DNA of 64,000 nucleotides, taken from NCBI RefSeq assembly GCF_000585395.1, contig NZ_KK073875.1, positions 2,900,077-2,964,076 of the forward strand, in the 5' to 3' direction. Numbering within the stretch: the first letter of the stretch is position 1; every line of letters starts with the position of its first letter. The translations under genes and the position numbers were made by a program. The stretch comes from Saccharibacillus sacchari DSM 19268. GTDB lineage: Bacteria; Bacillota; Bacilli; Paenibacillales; Paenibacillaceae. Below the pieces are notes generated by a model that was given only the letters and a program-made list of their open reading frames with translations, was not told the origin of the DNA and made no database searches. Below are positions 1-7,328 of this stretch, piece by piece.

Positions 1-42
1 ATTATTGTCAATGTAAAAATTTTAATAATCAAACTTGTGAAG

Positions 43-109
43 ACATGTAGGTAAATTCCTCAACCATGCGGGTTCATTCGAAAACAGTTTCTAAAACATG
101 TAGGAAAAT
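43..109. repeat. Short direct repeat upstream of the tat promoter
   Basis: The 9-mer ACATGTAGG occurs at 43-51 and again at 96-104, each followed by an A-rich stretch. The copies start 53 bp apart. They lie upstream of the tatA -35 box. I see no gene in 1-215. The role is unknown; a second regulator site is possible. Confidence 0.3.
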
Positions 110-127
110 ATATGTAAATATTTTCTG

Positions 128-156
128 TTGACAACAAGCGGATCGCGCTCTATACT
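128..156 (+). promoter_or_regulatory. Sigma-A promoter of tatAC
   Basis: A perfect -35 (TTGACA, 128-133) is separated by 17 bp from a near-perfect -10 (TATACT, 151-156). Transcription would start near 163, just upstream of the Fur box and about 50 bp upstream of tatA. Confidence 0.85.
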
Positions 157-175
157 GACTTTATTTCAAATTAAA

Positions 176-190
176 TGATAATCATTATCA
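176..190. promoter_or_regulatory. Fur box in the tatAC leader
   Basis: TGATAATCATTATCA is a perfect 7-1-7 inverted repeat and matches the Bacillus Fur core operator exactly. It lies about 20 bp downstream of the -10 and 25 bp before the tatA start, where a bound repressor would block transcription. This implies iron-repressed expression of the translocase. Confidence 0.85.
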
Positions 191-215
191 ATATATGGAT
201 GCGGAGGCATTATAG

Positions 216-476
216 ATGGCTTTTGGACCGGGAAGCATTGCGGTAGTGGTGGGCGTGGCTTTGCTTGTATTTGGACCGAAGAAGCTGCCGGAACTTGGAC
301 GCGCGGCTGGAGAGACCTTGAAAGAATTCCGTAGTGCGACCCGCGGGCTGGGAGATGATTCCGCGCGGGAATCCCATGCTGCTGCTCGTAAAGCGGCGGA
401 AAACACAGCGACTGCGCCTAATTTGGCAAAAGAAGCAACGGAAGACGAGGGAGGCCGACCCGACTCTCCCCGATGA
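216..476 (+). CDS. tatA: Twin-arginine translocase subunit TatA
   Basis: This 86-residue membrane protein forms the protein-conducting part of the Tat system, which exports folded proteins carrying RR signal peptides. It has one N-terminal transmembrane helix (about residues 5-20), the [10 protein letters not shown] hinge (19-28), an amphipathic helix and a charged hydrophilic tail, which is standard TatA layout and length. GGAGG at 202-206 precedes the ATG. The stop lies 7 nt before the tatC ATG, so the two genes form an operon. The Fur box upstream suggests a job in iron metabolism. In Bacillus subtilis the TatAy-TatCy pair exports the iron-related peroxidase EfeB (YwbN), so this pair is probably of the TatAy/TatCy type; that assignment is inference. 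Confidence 0.93.
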   Translation: MAFGPGSIAVVVGVALLVFGPKKLPELGRAAGETLKEFRSATRGLGDDSARESHAAARKAAENTATAPNLAKEATEDEGGRPDSPR

Positions 477-483
477 GGTTCGG

Positions 484-1203
484 ATGGGTTTGTTGGCACA
501 TATCGGAGAGCTGCGTCGCCGGCTGTTGATCTGCGTCGGCGTCTTTTTGGTGCTGTTTATTGGGGGATTTTGGGCGGCGCCTCCGGTCATTGGCGGTTTG
601 GAGCAGTCGGGTGAAGCGCTTGGAATGTCGTTGCATGTGTTCCGAGTAACGGACGCGCTCAGTATTATGGTTCAATCCGCTTTCTGGTTGGCGATGATTT
701 TGATCTTTCCGCTGGTGCTGTTCCAGATCTGGCAGTTTGTTAAGCCGGGGTTGCACGAGTCGGAACGCCGCGCGACCTTGCTTTATATTCCGGCAACGTT
801 GATGTTGTTTCTTATCGGAGCGACGTTTGCCTATGCGATTGTGTTTCCGACCGTGCTGCGGTTTATGTTCGGACTGTCGGCAGACCTGGGGCTTGCGCCG
901 GTAATCGGCATTCGGGAGTATTTCGACTTTATGATGCGGCTGGTAGTGCCGTTCGGCATTCTGTTTGAGCTTCCTCTTCTAATCATGTTGTTGACGAAGC
1001 TCGGCATCGTGACGCCGGTCTTGCTGCGCAAAATTCGCAAGTACGCTTATTTTGCGCTATTGGTCTCGGCAGGGTTCATTGCTCCTCCGGATGCCTTCTC
1101 GCTGCTTATCGTGACTTTTCCGTTAATCCTGCTTTATGAGATCGGGATCGGTATTAGTTCACTGTCTCAACCCAAGCGGCAAGCAGTCCGATATATGGAA
1201 TAA
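484..1203 (+). CDS. tatC: Twin-arginine translocase subunit TatC
   Basis: This is the Tat receptor subunit that recognises RR signal peptides. The 239-residue protein has the N-terminal family signature (HIGELRRRLL), six hydrophobic helices, and the FVKPGLHESERR loop after the second helix. The reading frame is open back to 334, but the upstream codons overlap tatA and carry no family sequence. I therefore chose the ATG at 484, which has a weak GAGG (475-478) in front of it; coupling to tatA translation is likely. Expression should follow the Fur-controlled tatA promoter. Confidence 0.93.
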   Translation: MGLLAHIGELRRRLLICVGVFLVLFIGGFWAAPPVIGGLEQSGEALGMSLHVFRVTDALSIMVQSAFWLAMILIFPLVLFQIWQFVKPGLHESERRATLLYIPATLMLFLIGATFAYAIVFPTVLRFMFGLSADLGLAPVIGIREYFDFMMRLVVPFGILFELPLLIMLLTKLGIVTPVLLRKIRKYAYFALLVSAGFIAPPDAFSLLIVTFPLILLYEIGIGISSLSQPKRQAVRYME

Positions 1204-1308
1204 ACGGGTCTGACGGAAGGGTTATATCGAAGCCGTTTAGCGAGCTGAGGTCGCGCCGCAGCTCGCTTGCTTAATTAGAAAAGAAGCATTATGCGAAGAA
1301 GGAAACGT

Positions 1309-1337
1309 TTGCTTTTGAATCGTTGCTGTGTTAAGAT
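1309..1337 (+). promoter_or_regulatory. Probable promoter of the cold-shock gene
   Basis: TTGCTT (1309-1314), a 17-bp spacer and TAAGAT (1332-1337) form a plausible sigma-A promoter. It would give an unusually long leader of about 175 nt before the csp start, as is typical of cold-shock genes. Confidence 0.45.
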
Positions 1338-1373
1338 ATTAAGCAATAGGCGGTTGGGCAGTCCAGAATTATG

Positions 1374-1431
1374 TATTGGAAAGGGTTGTCATGTTTGGGG
1401 TATGGTACCTTTTCCAATATGTGATTTTTTT
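1374..1431 (+). promoter_or_regulatory. Structured leader of the cold-shock gene
   Basis: TATTGGAAAGG (1374-1384) pairs with CCTTTTCCAATA (1408-1419) with one bulge, and a T-run follows at about 1425-1431. It could be an attenuator or a temperature-responsive leader fold. The T-run is not directly next to the stem, so a simple terminator is less likely. Confidence 0.4.
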
Positions 1432-1519
1432 ATATCCCCACGGAGCATAAAAAATGCATGTTGCCGGAACTTGGATATCCACCAAAGTTTCGGAAATAAC
1501 TTTTTGGAGGTTTTCTTTC

Positions 1520-1720
1520 ATGGAAACAGGAACAGTAAAATGGTTTAACGCAGAAAAAGGTTACGGCTTTATCGAAGTTGAAGGCGGAAGCGACGTATTC
1601 GTTCACTTCTCCGCTATTCAAGGCGACGGTTTCAAAACCCTCGACGAAGGCCAACGCGTAGAATTCAACATCGTTGAAGGCAACCGTGGACCACAAGCAG
1701 AAAACGTAACTAAGCTGTAA
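1520..1720 (+). CDS. Cold-shock protein, CspA/CspB family
   Basis: A 66-residue single-domain OB-fold RNA chaperone that binds single-stranded nucleic acid and melts RNA structure in the cytoplasm. RNP1 (KGYGFIEV, residues 13-20) and RNP2 (VFVHFS, 26-31) are intact, and the length is exactly that of the Bacillus family. The ATG at 1520 has GGAGG (1506-1510) at 9 nt; the frame is open further upstream but has no family sequence there. It has its own promoter, a long folded leader and its own terminator, so it is monocistronic. I cannot tell which csp paralogue this is. Confidence 0.95.
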   Translation: METGTVKWFNAEKGYGFIEVEGGSDVFVHFSAIQGDGFKTLDEGQRVEFNIVEGNRGPQAENVTKL

Positions 1721-1733
1721 GAATACAAAGAAC

Positions 1734-1772
1734 GGACTGCTCTTAACCATGAGTTGAGAGTGGTCCTTTTTT
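1734..1772 (+). terminator. Terminator of the cold-shock gene
   Basis: A stem of about 14 bp with G-U pairs (GGACTGCTCTTAAC against GTTGAGAGTGGTCC) is followed by six T. Confidence 0.85.
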
Positions 1773-1855
1773 CAGTTTAATCATTGTCATTTTTTCATCT
1801 ATGTAAAATTCGGGACCGGCTGCGGCCCCTATCCAATAACGGGGAGGCATCGAGC

Positions 1856-2071
1856 ATGTATTTTCGTAAAAAGCAGGACGAGGAACTTGTGAAAGAAAGC
1901 ACCGCGGTATGGAGTTGCGAGAAGGAAGACTGCAAAGGCTGGATGAGAGACAACTTTTCGTTCGAAGACGAACCGACTTGTCCGATCTGCTCGTCCCCGA
2001 TGAAACGGGACACCAAAATGCTTCCGGTATTGGCTAATCCGACAGGAGAACCTAAACCGGAAAACAAGTAG
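1856..2071 (+). CDS. YdjO-like cold-inducible small zinc-ribbon protein
   Basis: A 71-residue protein with four cysteines in two pairs (C21, C26 and C42, C45, the second in a CPIC knuckle), consistent with a zinc ribbon. The layout resembles the YdjO family of Bacillales, described as cold-inducible; its biochemical role is unknown. The ATG at 1856 follows GGGGAGG (1841-1847) at 8 nt, whereas upstream in-frame starts have no ribosome binding site. It sits directly behind the csp terminator, which fits a shared cold response. The cysteine pattern is seen in the sequence; the family name rests on recognition. Confidence 0.75.
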   Translation: MYFRKKQDEELVKESTAVWSCEKEDCKGWMRDNFSFEDEPTCPICSSPMKRDTKMLPVLANPTGEPKPENK

Positions 2072-2132
2072 ACCGTGACGCTCGCCTTCGCAATGAAGGC
2101 GGGGACGTTCGGCCTTGCATGGAAATGAGACG

Positions 2133-2191
2133 AAAAATCGTCTTCGGTACGAATCGCCCGGTGACGGGCGGCGAACCGAAGACGATTTTTT
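2133..2191. terminator. Strong bidirectional terminator after the ydjO-like gene
   Basis: A long hairpin starts with an A-run and CGTCTTCGG and ends with CCGAAGACG and a T-run. The inner arms CGCCCG/CGGGCG continue the stem. It separates the cold genes from the operon that follows. Confidence 0.9.
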
Positions 2192-2304
2192 GCGTTTTCC
2201 GAAGCGTGAGAAACCGCATCAACAGTCCGGCGTATGACGTATAATGAGGTCAAAAGATAAAAGGACATCGTTCGCGAGTCCAACATCCTGTAGGGGGAAT
2301 GTTC

Positions 2305-3303
2305 ATGGAAACGCGTCATGTCAAGATCACGGGAACGGGAAGATACTTACCGGGGACAGGCATTTCGGCAGAAACAATCGATCTTCGGCTCGGTACCGAG
2401 CCTGGCTGGGTGATGCGTAAAACCAGTGTCGCCAATCGGCATTTTGTTGGAGAAGAGACCGCTTCGCAGATGGGCGCCCATGCCGCCCGAGACGCGTTGC
2501 GAGCAGCAGGGCTGACCTTTGCGGACATCGATTGCCTGGTATGCGCCAGCGGCACGATGGAGCAGCCGATTCCGTGTACGGCGGCCTTGATCCAACGAGC
2601 CCTTGGCGAAGAAGAATCGGGCGTGCCTTGTTTCGATATTAATTCGACCTGCTTGAGCTTTGTGACGGCGCTGGACACGATGTCGTACTTGATCGAAGCC
2701 GGACGCTACCGCCGTATTCTGATCGTTTCTTCCGAGATTGCATCGAAAGGGCTGAACTGGACGGATAAAGAAAGCGCGGCGTTATTCGGAGACGGTGCAG
2801 CCGCCGCTGTCGTGGAGCGCTCCGCGGAAGGCGAATCGGCGCGGATCTTGAACGCCCGGATGACCACGCATAGCGGGGGAGCGAAGCACTCCGAGATTCG
2901 GGGCGGCGGAAGCGGGATTCCGGCTGGATCGTATCGCGAGGAAACAGCCGCCGATTATCTGTTTTCGATGGACGGAGAAGCGATCTTCCGCCAGGCCTCT
3001 CGTCTGCTGCCTGACTTTATGGACGGGCTGCTCGGCCATGCAGGGCTGACCATGGCAGACTTTAAGCTTGTCGTGCCGCACCAAGGCAGCGTGATGGCGA
3101 TGAAGCTTTTGCAACGCAAGCTCGGAATCTCGCAGGAGCAGATGCTGTATATCGCGCCGCATTACGGCAACGTGATCGCGGCTTCGATCCCGCTCGGACT
3201 GGATATGGCGGTGCGCGAAGGACGCCTGGAGCGAGGCGACAACGTCCTGTTGGTCGGGACTTCCGCAGGCTTGTCGCTGGGCGGCGTTGTACTGGTTTAC
3301 TAA
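2305..3303 (+). CDS. Beta-ketoacyl-ACP synthase III / OleA-like thiolase
   Basis: A 332-residue thiolase-fold condensing enzyme with the complete Cys-His-Asn triad: C116 in DINSTCLSF, H259 in VVPHQGS and N289 in YGNVIAASIP. FabH condenses acyl-CoA with malonyl-ACP, whereas OleA relatives join two acyl-CoAs head to head. The motifs fit the FabH superfamily but do not fix the substrate. The ATG at 2305 has GGGGG (2293-2297) at 7 nt; the ATG at 2299 is too close. It is the first gene of a six-gene operon, apart from any fatty-acid synthesis genes, and it lies upstream of an OleD-like reductase. A secondary role in lipid or specialised-metabolite assembly is therefore more likely than housekeeping FabH. 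A TATAAT at 2240-2245 may be its -10. Confidence 0.82.
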   Translation: METRHVKITGTGRYLPGTGISAETIDLRLGTEPGWVMRKTSVANRHFVGEETASQMGAHAARDALRAAGLTFADIDCLVCASGTMEQPIPCTAALIQRALGEEESGVPCFDINSTCLSFVTALDTMSYLIEAGRYRRILIVSSEIASKGLNWTDKESAALFGDGAAAAVVERSAEGESARILNARMTTHSGGAKHSEIRGGGSGIPAGSYREETAADYLFSMDGEAIFRQASRLLPDFMDGLLGHAGLTMADFKLVVPHQGSVMAMKLLQRKLGISQEQMLYIAPHYGNVIAASIPLGLDMAVREGRLERGDNVLLVGTSAGLSLGGVVLVY

Positions 3304-3324
3304 GCGGCAAAAAGGAGGTCCCGC

Positions 3325-4698
3325 ATGAACGGATTACGTGTGCTGATTACGGGCGGCCGCGCGCCGTGCGCGCTGGATTTGGCGCGCGGCTTTGCGGCGA
3401 GAGGGGCGGAAGTCTATACCGCCGAGAGCCTGGAGTACCCGCTGTGCGCGGCGTCGCGCGCGGTGAAGCGGAACTTCCGCGTGCCGGCGCCGGCGCAGGA
3501 CCCGGCAGGCTACGCTGCCGCGCTGCGCGAGATCGTGCGCGGCGAGGGCATACGTCTGCTGCTGCCGACGTGCGAGGAAATTTTTTATATTTCCGCGTAT
3601 CGGGGCAGCTTCGGCCCGGACTGCCGCGTTGTCGCGCCATCGCTTGAGACGCTGCGCGAACTGCACAGCAAGTGGGCGTTTATCGCGTTGTGCGCGCGGC
3701 TGGGGTTTGCCGTGCCGGAGACGTTCCGGTTGGGCGAAGGGATTGAAGAAGCGACGATTGCGGGCGAAGCGCCGCCGCTGCGATCCGGGGAACCGGCTTA
3801 TTTGTTGAAGCCGGAGTTTTCGCGGTTTTCGGCCCGGCTGTCGAGGCACGTGGCGCTGGACGAAGCCCGCGCGCAGGCACGGCGCGAGGGCGGGGTGTGG
3901 GTAGCGCAGCGATACGCCGGAAGCGAGCTGCTGTGCACGTACGCGGTCGCGCACGAAGGGCGGCTGCTGGCGCACGCGGCGTACAGGGCGCCGCAGACGG
4001 CAAGCGGAGCGTCCGTCTGCTTTCGGTCGGACGACGACCCGCAGGCGAGGGAATGGGTGGAGCTGTTCGTGCAGCGGACCGGCTTCAGCGGTCAGATCGC
4101 ATTCGATTTTATCCGTACGCAAGACGGAAACCTGCTGCCGATCGAGTGCAATCCGCGCGCGACGAGCGGCGTGCATCTGCTGCTGGCTCCGCAAGTTCCG
4201 CAGATGCGGAGCGGAAACGGCTTTTCTTATCCGTCGGAGCGGGAAGACGACCTTATCCGGCGCGGAGGGGGGAGAAGCGGTGCAACCGACCGACCGATAT
4301 CTGAGCGGTCCGCAACGGGACCTAATGCTCCCGTCAACGAATCCATTCATGAACCGGATCTGCTTGAAGCGCTTGCTGATCCGGCCTGTATTGCCGAACC
4401 GTTGATCGCGAATCCCGTACATACCCCCATGCTGCTGCTTCCGATGTTGGGCAGCGGATTGGGTCAGCTGCATTCGCCCGCGCGCGCCGCGCGCTGGTTA
4501 AGCGATTTTCGCGGTTCGCGAGACGTGCTGCTGCGCCGCGGCGATTCCGCCGTGCTGCCTCAAGCGCTGCGCATGATGCTGGAGCTGCGTCGCACGGCAC
4601 GTTCACTCGGGCAAACGACATCGGAAGCTTCCGTGTTCGATATCGGCTGGAACGGCCAGCCGATCGGGGAAAGCGAAGCTTTCGAACTTGCTCCATGA
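3325..4698 (+). CDS. ATP-grasp family ligase, substrate unknown
   Basis: A 457-residue protein with an N-terminal Rossmann-like pre-ATP-grasp segment (LITGGRAPCALDLARGF, residues 8-24), a nucleotide-binding lysine region (YLLKPEFSRFS, about 159-169), and the metal-ligand motif near 270 (LPIECNPRATSG). ATP-grasp enzymes join a carboxylate, activated as acyl phosphate, to an amine or thiol. AAAGGAGGT lies 6 nt before the ATG, and the gene follows the thiolase gene by 21 bp. The first 900 bp are clearly more GC-rich than the neighbours. A low-complexity, probably disordered insert follows the ATP-grasp core, and about 570 bp without a gene follow the stop. Confidence 0.8.
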   Translation: MNGLRVLITGGRAPCALDLARGFAARGAEVYTAESLEYPLCAASRAVKRNFRVPAPAQDPAGYAAALREIVRGEGIRLLLPTCEEIFYISAYRGSFGPDCRVVAPSLETLRELHSKWAFIALCARLGFAVPETFRLGEGIEEATIAGEAPPLRSGEPAYLLKPEFSRFSARLSRHVALDEARAQARREGGVWVAQRYAGSELLCTYAVAHEGRLLAHAAYRAPQTASGASVCFRSDDDPQAREWVELFVQRTGFSGQIAFDFIRTQDGNLLPIECNPRATSGVHLLLAPQVPQMRSGNGFSYPSEREDDLIRRGGGRSGATDRPISERSATGPNAPVNESIHEPDLLEALADPACIAEPLIANPVHTPMLLLPMLGSGLGQLHSPARAARWLSDFRGSRDVLLRRGDSAVLPQALRMMLELRRTARSLGQTTSEASVFDIGWNGQPIGESEAFELAP

Positions 4699-5268
4699 AT
4701 CGTTTGGTCTATGGATCGTGCGTGTGCGGTAAAGGATCGCATGTCCGTTAAAAATCGCAATCCCTATATTCCGGGCTCTAAGCGTCATATCGATCCGTTA
4801 CGCGTCACCGCCGTCCGAAAGGCACTTCACCCCTGCGCGTTTCGGGCGAACGCAAACCTGAAAACCGGTCCAAACCAGCTGCCGGCACGACGAACGCATT
4901 AAATCTGATTGAATACTCTAAAAAGCAAGTGTGCGTTCGAATCGAATCCTGCGCAAATTCAATCTGCTCAACGCGCCGGACAACGCTTTTGGCGCTGCGG
5001 CTTCCGTAAAAGTCCAGTCTATCCGTGCCAAAAGGAACCACGTCCTGCATGTGGATAAGCTAGGGATAGTACTGCGCGAAAAAACGTTATCCACATGTGG
5101 AAAAGTGATTTCAAATCGTCTTTGGGAGCACTTTTACACCAAAACCGGGGATATCCGGGGGATAACGGGGATAAGCTTGCTCGGTTTCTGCGGATTTCGG
5201 CGTTCAGAAAAAGTTGTTCACAGCGGCGAACGCCGCAATCGGGATACGCCGACTCGGGAGGGAAAAAG
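4699..5268. other. 570-bp gap inside the biosynthetic operon
   Basis: I find no convincing gene here; the short open frames have no ribosome binding site or family features. It carries a DnaA-box cluster (5050-5104) and G/A-rich tracts around 5145-5175. The gap could contain a second promoter for the OleD-like gene, but no clear -35/-10 pair was seen. Confidence 0.5.
5050..5104. promoter_or_regulatory. Cluster of DnaA boxes
   Basis: TGTGGATAA (5050-5058) and its reverse complement TTATCCACA (5087-5095) are two perfect consensus DnaA boxes facing each other. TGTGGAAAA (5096-5104), directly abutting, differs at one position. Three boxes in 55 bp are far more than chance predicts. No dnaA or dnaN is near, so this is not oriC; a DnaA-controlled promoter or titration site is likely. 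Confidence 0.7.
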
Positions 5269-6279
5269 ATGAAAATGCTGGTGACCGGGGCAACCGGGTT
5301 TCTGGGCAAAAGGCTTGCGTGCCGTCTGCTCAAAGACGGCCATGACGTGGTGGGATTGGGGCGCAACAAGCAGATTGGCCGATTGCTGGAGCAAGACGGC
5401 ATCCCTTTTGTTCAAGCCGAACTCAGCGACAAAGAAGCAATTCGCTCCGCCATATCCCGCGATTTCGACGTCGTGGTGCATTGCGGGGCATTATCCGCGT
5501 CGTGGGGAACAGATGAAGCTTTCGAAGCGGCCAATATCCGGGGAACGGCCAATGTAGCGGAAGCCTGCATGCTTGGCGAGGTGTCGCGGCTTATCCATGT
5601 CTCAACGCCAAGCCTTTATTTCGGCATGCGCGAGCGTGTGAATGTACGAGAGAAAGATCCGCTGCCGACTAGGCAGATCAGCGCGTATGCCCGAACGAAG
5701 CTGGCTGCCGAACATGAGGTTCGACGCGTTAGCGAATTGGGGCTGGGGACGATTATTTTGCGGCCGCGGGCGTTATACGGACCGGGAGATCGGACGATTC
5801 TGCCCCGTCTGATCGAAGCGAACGAGAAGACCGGCGTACCGTTTATCGGCGGGGGCGAGGCTTTGATCGATCTGACTTACGTCGACGATGCGGTGCGGGC
5901 CATCCAGCTTGCGGCGATCGCTTCGGCTCAAGCACTCGGTGGGATCTACAATATTAGCGGAGGACAACCTATTCGTTTCGCCGAAGCAGCAGAGCTGCTG
6001 TTCGCCAAGCTCGGCAAGCCGCTGCGTCCCAAAAAAATTCCTTTTGCCGTGGCTTGTGCGGCGGCAACGGTCTTGGAGACGGCCGCAAGATTGCGACCGT
6101 CCGGCGGAGAGCCTTTGTTAACGCGTTCGTTGGTCGGTATGCTGGGAAGCAGTCAGACGTTGGACATCCAGGCGGCGCGTACGGCGCTTGGCTACGAGCC
6201 GTCAGTCGGGATCGACGAAGGATTGGACCAGTTCGTGAAGTGGTGGCAAGAACAGGAACGAAAGGACGGACCATCGTGA
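5269..6279 (+). CDS. OleD-like NAD(P)-dependent 3-beta-HSD/epimerase-family reductase
   Basis: A 336-residue extended short-chain dehydrogenase. The N-terminal GATGFLG (residues 7-13) binds the dinucleotide, and the catalytic YxxxK is Y140/K144 with a serine near 112-115. The segments after the core (RPRALYGPGD, DLTYVDDAVRA, YNISGGQPIRF) resemble OleD, which reduces 2-alkyl-3-keto acids in long-chain olefin synthesis, more than sugar-nucleotide epimerases. GGGAGGG at 5256-5262 lies 6 nt before the ATG, although the frame is open far upstream. The stop overlaps the next start (GTGA). With the OleA-like gene upstream it suggests reduction of a beta-keto intermediate; that is inference. Confidence 0.8.
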   Translation: MKMLVTGATGFLGKRLACRLLKDGHDVVGLGRNKQIGRLLEQDGIPFVQAELSDKEAIRSAISRDFDVVVHCGALSASWGTDEAFEAANIRGTANVAEACMLGEVSRLIHVSTPSLYFGMRERVNVREKDPLPTRQISAYARTKLAAEHEVRRVSELGLGTIILRPRALYGPGDRTILPRLIEANEKTGVPFIGGGEALIDLTYVDDAVRAIQLAAIASAQALGGIYNISGGQPIRFAEAAELLFAKLGKPLRPKKIPFAVACAAATVLETAARLRPSGGEPLLTRSLVGMLGSSQTLDIQAARTALGYEPSVGIDEGLDQFVKWWQEQERKDGPS

Positions 6280-7280
6280 AGGAACGGGATAAACAGCGGC
6301 ATGCGAACGATCCAACCAATCTGGCAGGAAGTTCGCTTGCTTCTTCGACGTCGACGCATCGCTTTTTGCGCCAACCAACTCAATCAAGATGGGATCGGCT
6401 ATGGGAAGTGGTTAGCCCTTCTTCGCCAAAGGTCTCGCTGAAGATATTTTCTACCGGCAGCTGCCGTCATCCGGAGTGGGTGACGATTCGCGGCGGAAGC
6501 TTGCGCAGCATCCGTATCCCTGCTTTGTTTGCCTGCATCGAACATCCCGAAGCGGGCGCCGTGTTATTCGATACGGGGTATGCGGAACGCTTCTTTCGGG
6601 AGACCGATCCTTTTCCGGAGAAGCTTTATCGCATGGTGACTCCGGTCGATTTTGAACAGGGACAAAGCGCGGCGGAACGGTTGATAGCGGTTGGCGTTAA
6701 TCCGTCCGATATTCGGCATATTATCGTCTCCCATTTCCATGCGGATCACGTGGCGGGGCTGCGGGATTTTCCGAATGCGCAATTTTTCTATGAACGCGAA
6801 GCGCTGGATTCCATGCGTCGGTTAAAAGGAATCGGTGCGGTCAAACGCGGCTTCTTGCCGGGTTTGCTGCCGGATGACTTTGATCAACGTGCCAGACCCT
6901 TTTCGCCGGAGTCGCGCATCGAAGTTCCTCATGATCTGCTGCCCGGATTTCCTTTCCGCCGGATCACGGATGTGCTCGGCGACGGCAGTCTGCTTGCGGT
7001 CGATCTGCCGGGTCATGCTTACGGGCAGATCGGTTTGCTGTTGCGCACGGAACAAGGCCCGGTTCTGTTATGCGCCGACGCCGCCTGGTCAGCCGTCGCT
7101 TACCGCGAGAATCGCCCGCCTAGCGGTCTTGCGGGCATCATCATGCCGGATCGCAAAGCGTATGCTGCGAGCTTCCGGGCATTGCGGCAGCTTCATGAAG
7201 CGTTCCCGGAGCTTACGATTATCGCTTCGCACTGCCCGGAAGCGGAGCGTCTATATACGACAGGCAGCGAAGAGGTTTGA
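6276..7280 (+). CDS. Metallo-beta-lactamase-fold hydrolase, lactonase-like
   Basis: A 334-residue protein starting at a GTG that overlaps the previous stop, with AAAGGA (6261-6266) at 9 nt. The metal site is complete: HFHADH (H153, H155, D157, H158), a later histidine in LPGHAYG, an aspartate in LLCADAAW and a histidine in ASHCPEA. These are the features of the two-metal glyoxalase/lactonase branch, similar to N-acyl homoserine lactonases. The first 50 residues are variable and may be a lead-in. In this operon it could hydrolyse a lactone or thioester intermediate, taking a place like that of OleB in canonical Ole operons. The real substrate is unknown. Confidence 0.8.
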   Translation: MKERDKQRHANDPTNLAGSSLASSTSTHRFLRQPTQSRWDRLWEVVSPSSPKVSLKIFSTGSCRHPEWVTIRGGSLRSIRIPALFACIEHPEAGAVLFDTGYAERFFRETDPFPEKLYRMVTPVDFEQGQSAAERLIAVGVNPSDIRHIIVSHFHADHVAGLRDFPNAQFFYEREALDSMRRLKGIGAVKRGFLPGLLPDDFDQRARPFSPESRIEVPHDLLPGFPFRRITDVLGDGSLLAVDLPGHAYGQIGLLLRTEQGPVLLCADAAWSAVAYRENRPPSGLAGIIMPDRKAYAASFRALRQLHEAFPELTIIASHCPEAERLYTTGSEEV

Positions 7281-7328
7281 TAGCTTTACGCTCTATATAA
7301 GCATCATCCGAAAGGAGGAACCGATACG

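Noticed and set aside
334..483. An N-terminal extension of tatC overlapping tatA
   Set aside because: The extra residues are the out-of-frame shadow of the tatA tail; TatC homology begins at the ATG at 484.
2305..3303. Housekeeping FabH of fatty-acid synthesis
   Set aside because: No fab genes are nearby, and the gene is the head of a specialised six-gene operon; left as FabH/OleA-like.
5050..5104. DnaA boxes as the chromosomal origin
   Set aside because: No dnaA, dnaN, rpmH or AT-rich unwinding region is near; only three boxes are present.
4711..5269. Small frames in the 570-bp operon gap, and an N-terminal extension of the reductase
   Set aside because: The frames lack ribosome binding sites and family sequence; the reductase starts at 5269 behind GGGAGGG with its dinucleotide motif at residue 7.
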